From Azonexus fungiphilus (lineage in GTDB: Bacteria > Pseudomonadota > Gammaproteobacteria > Burkholderiales > Rhodocyclaceae): 64,000 nucleotides of DNA. Positions within the stretch are counted from its first letter, which is position 1. The number at the start of each line of letters is the position of its first letter. Below are positions 8,403-16,646 of the stretch, one piece after another. The notes beneath the pieces were generated by a model. That model saw only the letters and a list, made by a program, of their open reading frames with translations, was not told where the DNA came from and did not search any database. The position numbers and the translations under genes were made by a program. The stretch spans positions 149,164 to 213,163 of the forward strand of contig NZ_RBXP01000019.1 in assembly GCF_003634965.1 (NCBI RefSeq), given 5' to 3'.

Positions 8403-9625
8403 GTCAATGCCTCATCCATCAATTCTATCCAGTGGCGGACCGGGATCGCCGATCCGCCCTGCAAATGCGTCAGGCAGCCAATGTTGGCCGTGGCGATCGC
8501 CGCCGGCCCGCCGCCGTTCAGTGCCGTCAACTTGTTGTCGCGCAGCCTTTTCGCCAGCGCCGGCTGCAGCAGCGCGTAGGTCCCGGCCGAACCGCAGCAC
8601 AGGTGGGCGTCGGCCACCGGCGTCAGCGTGTAGCCGGCCGCCTGCAGCAGCGGCTCGACGACGCCGCGGATTTTCAGCCCATGCTGCAGTGTACACGGAG
8701 AATGGAAAGCCAGCTTGCCGCGTTCGGCCGGGACCAGCAATTCGCCCAGGCGGGCGGCCTCGCCGGCGACGACTTCGGACGGATCGCGGCACAGCGCGCT
8801 GATCGTTTGCGCCTTGGCCGCGTAGCCGGCATCGTCAGCGAGCAGGTGGCCGTAGTCGCGCACCTGGACGCCGCAGCCGGAGGCGGTGACGACAATCGCC
8901 TCGATCCCGGCTGCGACATGCGGCCACCAGGCGTCGATGTTGCGCCGGATGTCGTCGCAGGCCGCCGCCGGATCGTCGAGATGCTGGCGCAAGGCGCCGC
9001 AGCAGCCGGCCTTCTTTTCCTCGAACAAGGCGATGCCGAGGCGGTCGAGCACGCGCGCCGTCGCCGCGTTGATGTTCGGCGCCAGGGCGGACTGAACGCA
9101 GCCGGCCAGCGCCAGCATGCGCCGCGGGTGGCGGTCGGTTTCCGGCCACGGCCGGCGCTCGGCCACTGACGGCAGCTTGTCGGCGAGCGCCGACGGCAGC
9201 AGCGGCTTGAGCGCGCGACCGAGCGCCACTGCCGGCCCGAACAGCGCCGGTCGCGGCAGCACCGCCTTGAGCAGGGCGCGCGGCAGGGCCTCACGGAGCG
9301 GCCGCTGCAGCTTGGCCTCGACGACCTGGCGGCCGATGTCGAGCAGGTGCGCGTAATCGACGCCGGACGGGCAGGTCGTCTCGCAGGCACGACAGCTCAG
9401 GCAGCGGTCGAGGTGCAGGCGGGTCCTGGCCGTCACCGGCTGGCCCTCGAGCACCTGCTTGATCAGGTAGATGCGGCCGCGCGGCCCGTCGAGCTCGTCG
9501 CCGAGCAGCTGGTAGGTCGGGCAGGTGGCGGTGCAGAAGCCGCAATGCACGCACTTGCCGAGGATCTCGGCGGCAAGCTGGCCGGCGCGCGTGGCGCGGT
9601 ATTCGTCGGTGAGCCGGCTATCCAT
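8399..9625 (-). CDS. glcF: Glycolate oxidase iron-sulfur subunit GlcF
   Basis: A 408-residue protein with two N-terminal 4Fe-4S ferredoxin motifs (CVHCGFCTATCP and CLSCRACETTCPSG) and two cysteine-rich CCG domains (AGCCGALRQHL near residue 215 and HLCCGSAGTYALL near 350). It is the electron-transfer subunit that passes electrons from FAD-bound GlcD to the quinone pool during glycolate oxidation to glyoxylate. The start MDSRLTDEYRA overlaps the glcE stop (TGATG). Order glcD-glcE-glcF with one-base overlaps indicates a tightly coupled operon. Confidence 0.93.
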   Translation of the reverse strand: MDSRLTDEYRATRAGQLAAEILGKCVHCGFCTATCPTYQLLGDELDGPRGRIYLIKQVLEGQPVTARTRLHLDRCLSCRACETTCPSGVDYAHLLDIGRQVVEAKLQRPLREALPRALLKAVLPRPALFGPAVALGRALKPLLPSALADKLPSVAERRPWPETDRHPRRMLALAGCVQSALAPNINAATARVLDRLGIALFEEKKAGCCGALRQHLDDPAAACDDIRRNIDAWWPHVAAGIEAIVVTASGCGVQVRDYGHLLADDAGYAAKAQTISALCRDPSEVVAGEAARLGELLVPAERGKLAFHSPCTLQHGLKIRGVVEPLLQAAGYTLTPVADAHLCCGSAGTYALLQPALAKRLRDNKLTALNGGGPAAIATANIGCLTHLQGGSAIPVRHWIELMDEALT

Positions 9626-10719
9626 CAGAACTCCGCGTAGAGTCGGCCGGGGTTGAGGATGCCGGCCGGGTCGAAGACCTTCTTCAGCCGCCGGTGCAGG
9701 GCGAGCAGCGCCGGCGCCAGCGGGGTGAACGGATCGACGCGGCAGCGCAGCGATTCCGGCGCCCGGTACAAGGTCGCATGGCCACCGGCCGCCGTTGCCG
9801 CGGCGCGGATCGCCGCCGCGTCGATGTCGCCGGCGTACCAGCGCAACGCGCCGCCCCATTCGATCGCGCACAGGCCGTCGACCGCCAGGGCCGGCGCCGT
9901 CGAGGGCAACGCGACGCGCCACAGCGGCGTCGCGGCGAAGGCCGGATGCGTCTGCTCGCGCACCGAAATCCAGGTTTTTTCGCCGTCGACCGTCAACTCG
10001 CCGCCCAGCCGCCGGCGCGCCGCGTCGACCGCTGCCGCCGCGCCGGACAGGCGCAGCAGCAAACGTCCATCGTGCCAGAACGCCGCCGACAGCGGCAGCG
10101 GCTGCGCGCCCCAGTCGTTCAGGCGGCGCACCGCCTCGTCGGCAGCGCAGGCGAAGGCCAGCGTGGTCTCGGCGACCGGCTTCGGCAGCACCTTCAGCGT
10201 CGCCTCGGCGATCACGCCGAGCGTGCCCAGGCTGCCGGCGATCAGCCGCGAGACGTCGTAGCCGGCGACGTTCTTCATCACCCGGCCGCCAAAGTCGAGG
10301 ACCTGGCCGCGGCCATCGACCAGCGTCACGCCGAGCACGAAATCGCGCACCGCGCCCGCCTGCATCCGGCGCGGCCCGGCCAGCCCGGCGGCCAGGCAGC
10401 CGCCGAGCGTGGCTCCGGTTTTTGCCGGAATCTGACGGTCGACCGTCGCATTCGCCGAAAAATGCGGCGGCTCGAAGGCCAGCATCTGGCCGTGCTCGGC
10501 CAGCACCGCCTCGATCTCGGCGAGCGACGTGCCGCATTTCGCGGACAGGTAGAGCTCGGTCGGCTCGTAGGCGACGATGCCGCGATGGCCGCTCAGGTCA
10601 AGCACCTCGCCGGCCAGCAGGCCACCGTAGAAATCCTTGCTGCCGGCACCGCGCAGGCGCAGCGGCGTGCGTCCGGCGTGGGCGGCGCGGATCGCCGCGA
10701 CGATCTCGTCCCGCGTCAT
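9625..10719 (-). CDS. glcE: Glycolate oxidase FAD-binding subunit GlcE
   Basis: A 364-residue FAD-binding subunit of the glycolate oxidase complex. It has the FAD_binding_4 pattern: RLRGAGSKDF, then LGGCLAAGLAGPRR and VRDFVLGVTLVDG, then GRVMKNVAGYDVSRLIAGS. Two stretches are not family-like. Between EPPHF and GATLGG lies SANATVDRQIPAKT, about 12 residues longer than I recall in E. coli GlcE, and further on there is [10 protein letters not shown]. Both are encoded by copies of the dispersed palindromic repeat and keep the frame. It overlaps glcD and glcF by one base on either side. Confidence 0.92.
   Translation of the reverse strand: MTRDEIVAAIRAAHAGRTPLRLRGAGSKDFYGGLLAGEVLDLSGHRGIVAYEPTELYLSAKCGTSLAEIEAVLAEHGQMLAFEPPHFSANATVDRQIPAKTGATLGGCLAAGLAGPRRMQAGAVRDFVLGVTLVDGRGQVLDFGGRVMKNVAGYDVSRLIAGSLGTLGVIAEATLKVLPKPVAETTLAFACAADEAVRRLNDWGAQPLPLSAAFWHDGRLLLRLSGAAAAVDAARRRLGGELTVDGEKTWISVREQTHPAFAATPLWRVALPSTAPALAVDGLCAIEWGGALRWYAGDIDAAAIRAAATAAGGHATLYRAPESLRCRVDPFTPLAPALLALHRRLKKVFDPAGILNPGRLYAEF
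9973..9996 (-). repeat. Dispersed GTCGAC repeat, copy inside glcE (second half)
   Basis: Minus-strand reading TTGACGGTCGACGGC followed by a run of A. It corresponds to the left arm plus A-rich core of the 48-bp repeat seen complete at 18955-19002. It is in frame and encodes LTVDGEKT. Confidence 0.65.
10415..10447 (-). repeat. Dispersed GTCGAC repeat, in-frame insertion in glcE
   Basis: Minus-strand GACGGTCGACCGTCA followed by a short spacer and CCGGCAAAAACCGG. It contains the 14-base palindrome GACGGTCGACCGTC and encodes ATVDRQIPAKTG. It interrupts the otherwise conserved EPPHF...GATLGG segment of GlcE, so it looks like an insertion. Confidence 0.75.
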
Positions 10720-12209
10720 CAGAAGCGCTCCAGGTCGGGGAACTTGAGTTCGCCGCGATGCACGTGCATGCGCCCGTATTCGGCGCAGCGGTGCAGGCTG
10801 GGAACCGCCTTTTCCGGGTTGAGCAGGCGCTTCTCGTCGAAGGCTGCCTTGACCGCGTGGAAGGTTTCCAGCTCGGGCGTCGCGTACTGCACGCACATCT
10901 GCTTGATCTTCTCGATGCCGACGCCGTGCTCGCCGGTGATCGACCCGCCGAGCGCCACCGACAGCTCGAGGATCTCGGCGCCGAAGGCCTCGGCCTTCTC
11001 CCAGTCGCCGGGCAGCGACATGTCGTACATGATCAGCGGATGCAGGTTGCCGTCGCCGGCGTGGAAGACGTTGGCGCAGCGCAGGCCGTATTTCCGCTCC
11101 ATGCCGGCGATGGCTGCGAGCATTTCGGCCAGGCGTTTGCGCGGAATGGTGCCGTCCATGCAGTAGTAGTCCGGCGTGATCCGCCCGACCGCCGGAAAGG
11201 CCGCCTTGCGCCCGGCCCAGAAGCGCAGGCGCTCGGCTTCCGACTGCGACACGCGGATGTCGCGGGCACCGCAGCCGGTGAGCACGGCGCGCACGCGGGC
11301 GATTTCCTCGGCGACCTCCTCCGGCGTGCCGTCCGACTCGCAGAGCAGGATGGCCGCCGCGTCGAGGTCGTAGCCGGCCTTGACGAAGGGCTCGACGGCA
11401 GCGGTCGCCGGCTTGTCCATCATTTCCAGCCCGGCCGGGATGATGCCGGCGGCGATGATCGCAGCGACCGCGTCGCCGGCCTGGGCGACGTCGTCGAAGG
11501 AGGCCATCACCACCTGGGCGAGTTCGGGTTTCGGCACCAGCTTGACCGTCACTTCGGTAACCACGCCGAGCAGGCCCTCGGAACCGATCAGCAGGGCGAG
11601 CAGGTCGTAGCCGGGCGCATCCGGCGCGGCGCTGCCGATCTCGAAGATTTCGCCCTCGATCGAGACGACGCGCAGACGCAGCACGTTATGCACGGTCAGC
11701 CCGTACTTCAGGCAATGCACGCCGCCCGAGTTTTCGGCGACGTTGCCGCCGATGGTGCAGGCGATCTGCGACGAGGGATCGGGCGCATAGTAGAGGCCGT
11801 AGGGCGCCGCCGCTTCCGACACGGCGAGGTTGCGCACGCCCGGCTGGACGACGGCGCTGCGGCTGTCACGGTCGACCTTGAGGATGCGGTTGAAACGCGC
11901 CAGCGACAGCACGACACCCTCGGCATGCGGCATCGCGCCGCCGGACAGCCCGGTGCCGGCCCCGCGCGCCACCACCGGCACGCCGAGCTGGTGGCAGGTG
12001 CGCAGCACATCGACCACCTGGCCCTCGTTTTCCGGCAGGCAGACGGCCAGCGGCATTTCCCGGTAGGCGGTCAGCCCGTCGCATTCGTAGGGACGCAGGT
12101 CCTCGTCCTCGACCAGCAGGCAGTGGGCGGGCAGGATCGCCCGGAGGCGGCTGACCAGGGTCTTGCGGTCGGTCGCGACAATGGCGTCGCTGGGGTCGAC
12201 TTGGCTCAT
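10719..12209 (-). CDS. glcD: Glycolate oxidase FAD-linked subunit GlcD
   Basis: A 496-residue flavoprotein of the FAD_binding_4/FAD-oxidase C family. Visible motifs: ARGAGTGLSGGAMP (pyrophosphate-binding), VVQPGVRN, YAPDPSSQIACTIGGNVAENSGG, HCLKYGLTVHN and GLLGVVTEV, with C-terminal HAGDGNLHPLI and GEHGVGIEKI. It oxidises glycolate (D-2-hydroxyacids) to glyoxylate and passes electrons to GlcE/GlcF. The start at 12209 (MSQVDPSDAIVATD) follows a TACAAT -10-like box. It is the first gene of glcDEF-HDOD-PP2C. Confidence 0.94.
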   Translation of the reverse strand: MSQVDPSDAIVATDRKTLVSRLRAILPAHCLLVEDEDLRPYECDGLTAYREMPLAVCLPENEGQVVDVLRTCHQLGVPVVARGAGTGLSGGAMPHAEGVVLSLARFNRILKVDRDSRSAVVQPGVRNLAVSEAAAPYGLYYAPDPSSQIACTIGGNVAENSGGVHCLKYGLTVHNVLRLRVVSIEGEIFEIGSAAPDAPGYDLLALLIGSEGLLGVVTEVTVKLVPKPELAQVVMASFDDVAQAGDAVAAIIAAGIIPAGLEMMDKPATAAVEPFVKAGYDLDAAAILLCESDGTPEEVAEEIARVRAVLTGCGARDIRVSQSEAERLRFWAGRKAAFPAVGRITPDYYCMDGTIPRKRLAEMLAAIAGMERKYGLRCANVFHAGDGNLHPLIMYDMSLPGDWEKAEAFGAEILELSVALGGSITGEHGVGIEKIKQMCVQYATPELETFHAVKAAFDEKRLLNPEKAVPSLHRCAEYGRMHVHRGELKFPDLERF

Positions 12210-12303
12210 CCGCCGATTGTAAACCGCCGCCGCCGGGCCGCCTATCCGGGGCAAGCCCGAGCGGTGCACACAGAAATTTACCGAGTCCCGGCAGGCCCCG
12301 GCC

Positions 12304-12309
12304 TATAAT
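12304..12309 (+). promoter_or_regulatory. TATAAT -10 box upstream of the GGDEF gene
   Basis: A perfect TATAAT lies 31 bases before the ATG at 12341, in the short divergent gap between glcD and the cyclase gene. Confidence 0.4.
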
Positions 12310-12340
12310 CGTGCCTCGATCAAAAAACCCAGAAAAATCA

Positions 12341-13633
12341 ATGGGACAGATCAACGAAGCCGGCTGGCGCACGACGCACAACCGGCAACTGCTCGAACGC
12401 CTGCTGCACGATCTCGACGCCCGCCTGCGCGACGACCCGCCCGACGAGGTGCTGGCCATCGAAAGCACCAGCGTCGCCTGGCCGAGGATCAAGGACTGCC
12501 TGCTGGAAACCCTGGTCAGCGGCGACGAGACCCGCTGTCAGGCGATGCTCCGCCAGCTCGCCGGCAGCGACACGCCGTTCATGCTCTTCGCCCACCAGTT
12601 CGGCACGCTGCGCAACCTGGTCCTCAAGCAGACCCTGGCTGCTGGCGCAATCGACGACGCGCAGCGGGTGATGGCCTTGTTCGAGGAAATGGAAGAAGGC
12701 TTCGCGGCAATCTACCTCGAGGTCTTCCTGAACCGGCTGGGCACGCGCAACCACCTGCGCCTGAGCCACATCCGGGTGCTCAGCGACAAGAACCTGCTCA
12801 GCTACTTCGAGAGCCATCTCGAATGGATGGCGGCGCTGATCGATGCCACCCGCGCCCGCCTGCCGGCGCAAATGCCGGAACTCGACCCGACCCGCTGCCA
12901 GTTCGGCCAGTGGCTGCACGCCGAAGGCCTGCGCCTGATCCGCGACCGCAGCCACATCGAGCAGATCCACCAGTTGCACGAGGCGATGCACCACGTCGTC
13001 GCCGAAGTCGGCGAACTGTTGCCGCACCGGCGCGCCAGCGGCCCGCTCTACGCGCTGCTGAAGAAGGCGGAAACCTTCTCGCTCGAACTCGGCAACGAGA
13101 TTTCGCTGCTCAACAGCATCGTCATCATGAGCGTCTACAGCAAGGACACGCTGACCGGCTTCCTCAGCCGGCGCTTCCTCGACCGGGTGCTGGCCAACCA
13201 GATGGAGATCGCCAAGGCGACCGAATCGCCGTTCTCGGTGATCATGTTCGACCTCGACCATTTCAAGGAGATCAACGACCGCTGGGGGCATCCGACCGGC
13301 GACCGGGCGCTCGAGCACGTCGCCGGCATCGTCCGCGACACGCTGCGCCAGTCCGACCTGATCTTCCGCTACGGCGGCGAGGAATTCCTGCTCGTCTGCC
13401 CGTCCACACCGCAGGCGCAGGCGCGCCTGCTGGCCGACAAGCTGCGCCAGCGGATCGCCGCCAGCCCCTTGCCGAACACGCCACCGATCCCGCTCGCCGC
13501 CAGCTTCGGCGTCGTCGAGGTGGCGCCGGCCAGCTACGAGGTGGTCGACACCCGGCTGGTGCACGAGGTCGTCGCCGCCTGCGACGGCAAGCTCTACGCG
13601 GCCAAGCGCAGCGGCCGCAACTGCGTGGTCTGA
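12341..13633 (+). CDS. Diguanylate cyclase with CZB zinc-binding sensor (DgcZ-like)
   Basis: A 430-residue protein. About residues 180-235 look like a CZB (chemoreceptor zinc-binding) domain: RCQFGQWLHAEG followed by HIEQIHQLHEAMHH supplies the Cys and His ligands. A C-terminal GGDEF domain follows (FDLDHFKEINDRWGHPTGD, then RYGGEEFLLV), with the catalytic signature GGEEF. The arrangement recalls E. coli DgcZ, whose cyclic-di-GMP synthesis is inhibited by zinc; the N-terminal ~170 residues are extra and of unknown role. No membrane helix is seen, so it is cytosolic. It is divergent from glcD. Confidence 0.85.
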   Translation: MGQINEAGWRTTHNRQLLERLLHDLDARLRDDPPDEVLAIESTSVAWPRIKDCLLETLVSGDETRCQAMLRQLAGSDTPFMLFAHQFGTLRNLVLKQTLAAGAIDDAQRVMALFEEMEEGFAAIYLEVFLNRLGTRNHLRLSHIRVLSDKNLLSYFESHLEWMAALIDATRARLPAQMPELDPTRCQFGQWLHAEGLRLIRDRSHIEQIHQLHEAMHHVVAEVGELLPHRRASGPLYALLKKAETFSLELGNEISLLNSIVIMSVYSKDTLTGFLSRRFLDRVLANQMEIAKATESPFSVIMFDLDHFKEINDRWGHPTGDRALEHVAGIVRDTLRQSDLIFRYGGEEFLLVCPSTPQAQARLLADKLRQRIAASPLPNTPPIPLAASFGVVEVAPASYEVVDTRLVHEVVAACDGKLYAAKRSGRNCVV

Positions 13634-13636
13634 GAC

Positions 13637-14935
13637 TCAGCGGACGAGGATCGCGCGGAAGTCGTTGACGTTGGTCAGCGTCGGACCGGTCACCAGCAGG
13701 TCGCCGAGCGCCGCGAAATAGCCCCAGGCATCGTTGGCCGCCAGCGCCGCCCGGCCGTCCAGGCCGAGCGCCCTTGCCCGGGCCGGCGTCTGCGGATCGA
13801 CGAAGGCGCCGGCATTGTCGTCGCTGCCGTCGATGCCGTCGCTGTCGGCGGCGAGCGCGGCGATGCCGGGCGCGCCGTCGAGCGCCAGGGCCAGGCCGAG
13901 CAGGAACTCGCTGTTGCGCCCGCCGCGCCCGCCCTCGCCGCGCAACGTCACCGTCGTCTCGCCGCCGGACAGCAGGACGCAGGGCTTGCCGGCCGGAAAG
14001 CCGTGGCGGCTGCAAGCGAGCGCGATGCCGGCATGGACCCTGGCCACCTCGCGCGCCTCGCCCTCGATCGCATCGCCAAGGATCAGCGGCGTGACGCCGC
14101 AGCGCAGCGCCTCGGCCGCCGCGGCTTCGAGCATCTGCCGGGGCGAGGCGAGCAGGACGAAACGCGAACGCGCCAGGCGCGGATCGTCCGGCTTCGGCGT
14201 GGCCAGTTCGCCGGCGGCGAGCCGGGCGCGCAAGGCCGGATCGAGGGGAATCCCGTAACGCTCGAGGATGGCCAGCGCCGCCGCGGCGTCGCCGGGGTCG
14301 CCGACGGTCGGGCCGGAAGCGATCGCCGCCGGGTCGTCGCCGGGCACGTCGGAGATCGCCAGCGTCAGCACCGGTGCCGGCCAGGCCGCCAGCGCCAGGC
14401 GCCCGCCCTTGATCGCCGAAAGCTGCTTGCGCACGCCGTTGATCTCGCCAATGCTCGCCCCCGAGCGCAACAGCACCGATGTGAGCGCCCGCTTCTGTAG
14501 CAGCGTCACGCCCGCGGCCGGCGCCGCCAGCAGGGCCGAGCCGCCACCGGAAATCAGCGCGAGCACGCGATCGTTGACGGTCAACCCGCCAACCAGCGCC
14601 AAAATGCGCGCCGCCGCCGCTTCGCCGGCGGCATCGGGGACCGGATGCGCGGCCTCGACGATCTCGATGCGCGAACAGGGCACGCCGTGCCCGTAGCGGG
14701 TCACGACCAGCCCGCTCAGCGGCCCCGGCCAGTGCGCCTCGACCGCCCTGGCCATTGCCGCCGAAGCCTTGCCGGCGCCGACGACGATCAGCCGCCCGCC
14801 CGGCTCCGGCGGCTCGATCGCGGCCAGCGCCGGCGGCACGCAGCGGGCCGGGTCGGCCGCCGCCAGGCCGGCAGCGAAAAGGCGCCGCAGCAGTTGGCGC
14901 GGATCGTCGAGGTGAGCGTTCACTTCGTCAGCCAT
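13637..14935 (-). CDS. ttuD: Glycerate 2-kinase / MOFRL family (TtuD type)
   Basis: A 432-residue protein of the glycerate-2-kinase/MOFRL family: VVGAGKASAAMARAVE near the N-terminus, LALISGGGSALLAAPAAG near 115, GVRKQLSAIKGGRLA, and the C-terminal MOFRL region LSGGETTVTLRGEGGRGGRN. Such enzymes phosphorylate D-glycerate to 2-phosphoglycerate (older annotation: hydroxypyruvate reductase). It overlaps the 3' end of hyi by 16 bases, so the pair would channel glyoxylate/hydroxypyruvate carbon into glycolysis. The codons for GGLTVN share 19 identical bases with the 5' end of the EamA gene at about 44 kb. Confidence 0.88.
   Translation of the reverse strand: MADEVNAHLDDPRQLLRRLFAAGLAAADPARCVPPALAAIEPPEPGGRLIVVGAGKASAAMARAVEAHWPGPLSGLVVTRYGHGVPCSRIEIVEAAHPVPDAAGEAAAARILALVGGLTVNDRVLALISGGGSALLAAPAAGVTLLQKRALTSVLLRSGASIGEINGVRKQLSAIKGGRLALAAWPAPVLTLAISDVPGDDPAAIASGPTVGDPGDAAAALAILERYGIPLDPALRARLAAGELATPKPDDPRLARSRFVLLASPRQMLEAAAAEALRCGVTPLILGDAIEGEAREVARVHAGIALACSRHGFPAGKPCVLLSGGETTVTLRGEGGRGGRNSEFLLGLALALDGAPGIAALAADSDGIDGSDDNAGAFVDPQTPARARALGLDGRAALAANDAWGYFAALGDLLVTGPTLTNVNDFRAILVR
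14572..14590 (-). repeat. 19-base sequence identical to 43994-44012 (half-arm of dispersed repeat)
   Basis: Minus-strand GGCGGGTTGACCGTCAACG occurs here inside ttuD and again at the 5' end of the EamA transporter gene. Its core TTGACCGTCAA resembles one arm of the dispersed GTCGAC repeat. Confidence 0.45.
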
Positions 14936-15693
14936 GCCAGCCCCGCTTCGGTCGTCGTCATCGGTTGGTATTCGCAGCCGACCCAGCCGGCATAGCCGAG
15001 CCGGTCGAGCAGCGCGAACAGGAAGGGGTAGTTGATCTCGCCGCTGCCCGGTTCGTGGCGCCCGGGGTTGTCGGCGATCTGAATGTGGCCGATGCGCTCG
15101 AGGTTGGCCTCGATGGTGCGCGCCAGGTCGCCCTGGATGATCTGCGCGTGGTAGAGGTCGAGCTGGACGCGGACATTGTCACGGTCGACCGCCGCACACA
15201 GCGAAAAAGCACGGCCGACGTCGTCGAGCCAGTAGCCGGGCATGTCGATGCGGCTGTTGATCGGTTCGATCAGCACGCTCGCGCCGAGCGCGGCGAAGCG
15301 GTCGGCGGCATGGCGCAGGTTGGCGATGTAGGTGGCGGTCAGCCGGGCCTCGTCGACGCCGGCCGGGCGCAGGCCGGCCAGGCAGTGCACGCGCCGGCAG
15401 CCGAGCGCCTCGGCGTAGGCCAGCGCCTGCTCGACGCCGGCGGCGAATTCCTTTTCGCGTCCCGGCAGGCAGGCGATGCCACGCTCGCCGGCCGCCCAGT
15501 CGCCCGGCGGCAGGTTGAAGAGCACCTGCTGCAGCCCGGCGTCGCGCAGCCAGCCGGCGATCTCGGCGGCCGGCCAGGCATACGGAAAAAGGTACTCGAC
15601 GCCGGCAAAACCGGCCGCGGCGGCGCGCGCGAATCGCTCGGGAAAGGGCTGCTCGGCGAACAGGAAACTGAGGTTGGCGGCGAACTTTGGCAT
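14920..15693 (-). CDS. hyi: Hydroxypyruvate isomerase family protein
   Basis: A 257-residue TIM-barrel protein of the AP-endonuclease 2/Hyi family. Typical segments: MPKFAANLSFLFAEQPFPER at the start, GFAGVEYLFPY, LIEPINSRIDMPGYWL, VQLDLYHAQIIQGDL, IQIADNPGRHEPGSGEINY and VGCEYQP, which hold the metal-binding Glu, Asp, His and Glu. Hyi interconverts hydroxypyruvate and tartronate semialdehyde. Paired with ttuD it fits glyoxylate metabolism downstream of glcDEF; no glyoxylate carboligase gene is in the window. Confidence 0.9.
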   Translation of the reverse strand: MPKFAANLSFLFAEQPFPERFARAAAAGFAGVEYLFPYAWPAAEIAGWLRDAGLQQVLFNLPPGDWAAGERGIACLPGREKEFAAGVEQALAYAEALGCRRVHCLAGLRPAGVDEARLTATYIANLRHAADRFAALGASVLIEPINSRIDMPGYWLDDVGRAFSLCAAVDRDNVRVQLDLYHAQIIQGDLARTIEANLERIGHIQIADNPGRHEPGSGEINYPFLFALLDRLGYAGWVGCEYQPMTTTEAGLAWLTK

Positions 15694-15723
15694 GACGGCG
15701 ACAGTCTGTGCGGGGCTGGAAAG

Positions 15724-15729
15724 TATAAT
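15724..15729 (+). promoter_or_regulatory. TATAAT -10 box upstream of the cobalamin adenosyltransferase gene
   Basis: A perfect TATAAT in the divergent gap between hyi and the adenosyltransferase gene, followed by AAGGAG at 15742-15747 and the GTG start at 15757. Confidence 0.45.
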
Positions 15730-15756
15730 TCGCCGTTCACCAAGGAGAAGGCAATC

Positions 15757-16353
15757 GTGGATAACCAAGAACAAAACGAACGCAAAGGCGATGAACGCAA
15801 AGGCAATCGCCTGTCGAAGATCGTCACCCGCACCGGCGACGGCGGCACCACCGGTCTCGGCGACGGCAGCCGGACGACCAAGGACAGCCTGCGCATCGCC
15901 GCCATCGGCGAGGTCGACGAGCTGAACTCCAGCCTCGGCCTGCTGCTCTGCGAGGAACTCCCGGACGCCGTGCGCACTGCGCTGCTCGACATCCAGCACG
16001 ACCTGTTCGACCTTGGCGGCGAACTCTGCCTGCCCGGCATGGCGCTGATGAAGGACGCCCAGGTCGAGCGCCTCGAGCAACTGGCCGAAACCTTCAACCG
16101 CGAGCTGCCGATGCTCAAGGAGTTCATCCTACCCGGCGGCACGCGGCCGGCGGCGCTCGCCCACCTCAGCCGCACCATCTGCCGTCGCGCCGAGCGGGCA
16201 ATGGTCGCCCTGCACCACGCTGAAGCGCTATCCGATGCCGCCCGCCGCTACATCAACCGCTTGTCCGACCTGCTCTTCGTCTTCGGGCGCAGCCTCAACC
16301 GCGCCGGCGGCCGCGGCGACGTGCTCTGGCAAAAGGCCAAGAACGCCAGCTGA
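15757..16353 (+). CDS. Cob(I)yrinic acid a,c-diamide adenosyltransferase (PduO type)
   Basis: A 198-residue PduO-type ATP:corrinoid adenosyltransferase. The signature KIVTRTGDGGTTGLGDGSR forms the ATP-binding loop, and IGEVDELNSSLG, LFDLGGEL, LPGGTRPAALAHLSRTICRRAER and YINRLSDLLFVFGR are typical. It transfers the adenosyl group of ATP to cob(I)alamin to make coenzyme B12. The GTG start at 15757 is chosen because AAGGAG lies 9 bases upstream; the first ~25 residues are hydrophilic and poorly conserved. It is monocistronic or leads into the short gene that follows. Confidence 0.92.
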   Translation: MDNQEQNERKGDERKGNRLSKIVTRTGDGGTTGLGDGSRTTKDSLRIAAIGEVDELNSSLGLLLCEELPDAVRTALLDIQHDLFDLGGELCLPGMALMKDAQVERLEQLAETFNRELPMLKEFILPGGTRPAALAHLSRTICRRAERAMVALHHAEALSDAARRYINRLSDLLFVFGRSLNRAGGRGDVLWQKAKNAS

Positions 16354-16411
16354 GGCTTGCTAGCAGCGGCGCCGGCGCCGCATAATCAGGTACCCATCCC
16401 AGGCCGCAACC

Positions 16412-16639
16412 GTGTACCGCGTCGTCACCAAATATCGCAACGGCACCGCCCGCCCCGTCGTCGAACGGGGCCCCTGGCACACGTCCCGGAAAATCGCCGA
16501 GGACTGGGCGCAGACGCTGCGCGAGCACGGCTACATCGCCCACATCGAAACCCAGAACGGCCTGCTCGACGCAGGCGCGGCCGCTGCCGCCGGCGGCGAC
16601 AACAGCGACCTGCTGGCGGCCTTGTCGAGCATGGCCTGA
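16412..16639 (+). CDS. Conserved-looking hypothetical protein, 75 aa
   Basis: A GTG-initiated 75-residue protein (starts MYRVVTKYRNGTARP with GTG read as Met). The first 55 residues have a compact alpha/beta look, with WHTSRKIAEDWAQTLREHGY and HIETQNG, like a small SPOR- or dsRBD-sized fold; the tail is Ala/Gly-rich. The function is unknown. A CATAAT box lies about 30 bases upstream. It is convergent with the ABC permease gene that ends 8 bases later. Confidence 0.55.
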   Translation: MYRVVTKYRNGTARPVVERGPWHTSRKIAEDWAQTLREHGYIAHIETQNGLLDAGAAAAAGGDNSDLLAALSSMA

Positions 16640-16646
16640 GCGGCGC

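Noticed and set aside
11862..11880. CACGGTCGACC in glcD and similar strings in hyi, dapA, accA and the second ATPase domain of the RbbA-type gene
   Set aside because: These encode residues expected at those family positions (for example KVDRDSR in GlcD, AVDRVSF in the ATPase), so they need no insertion.
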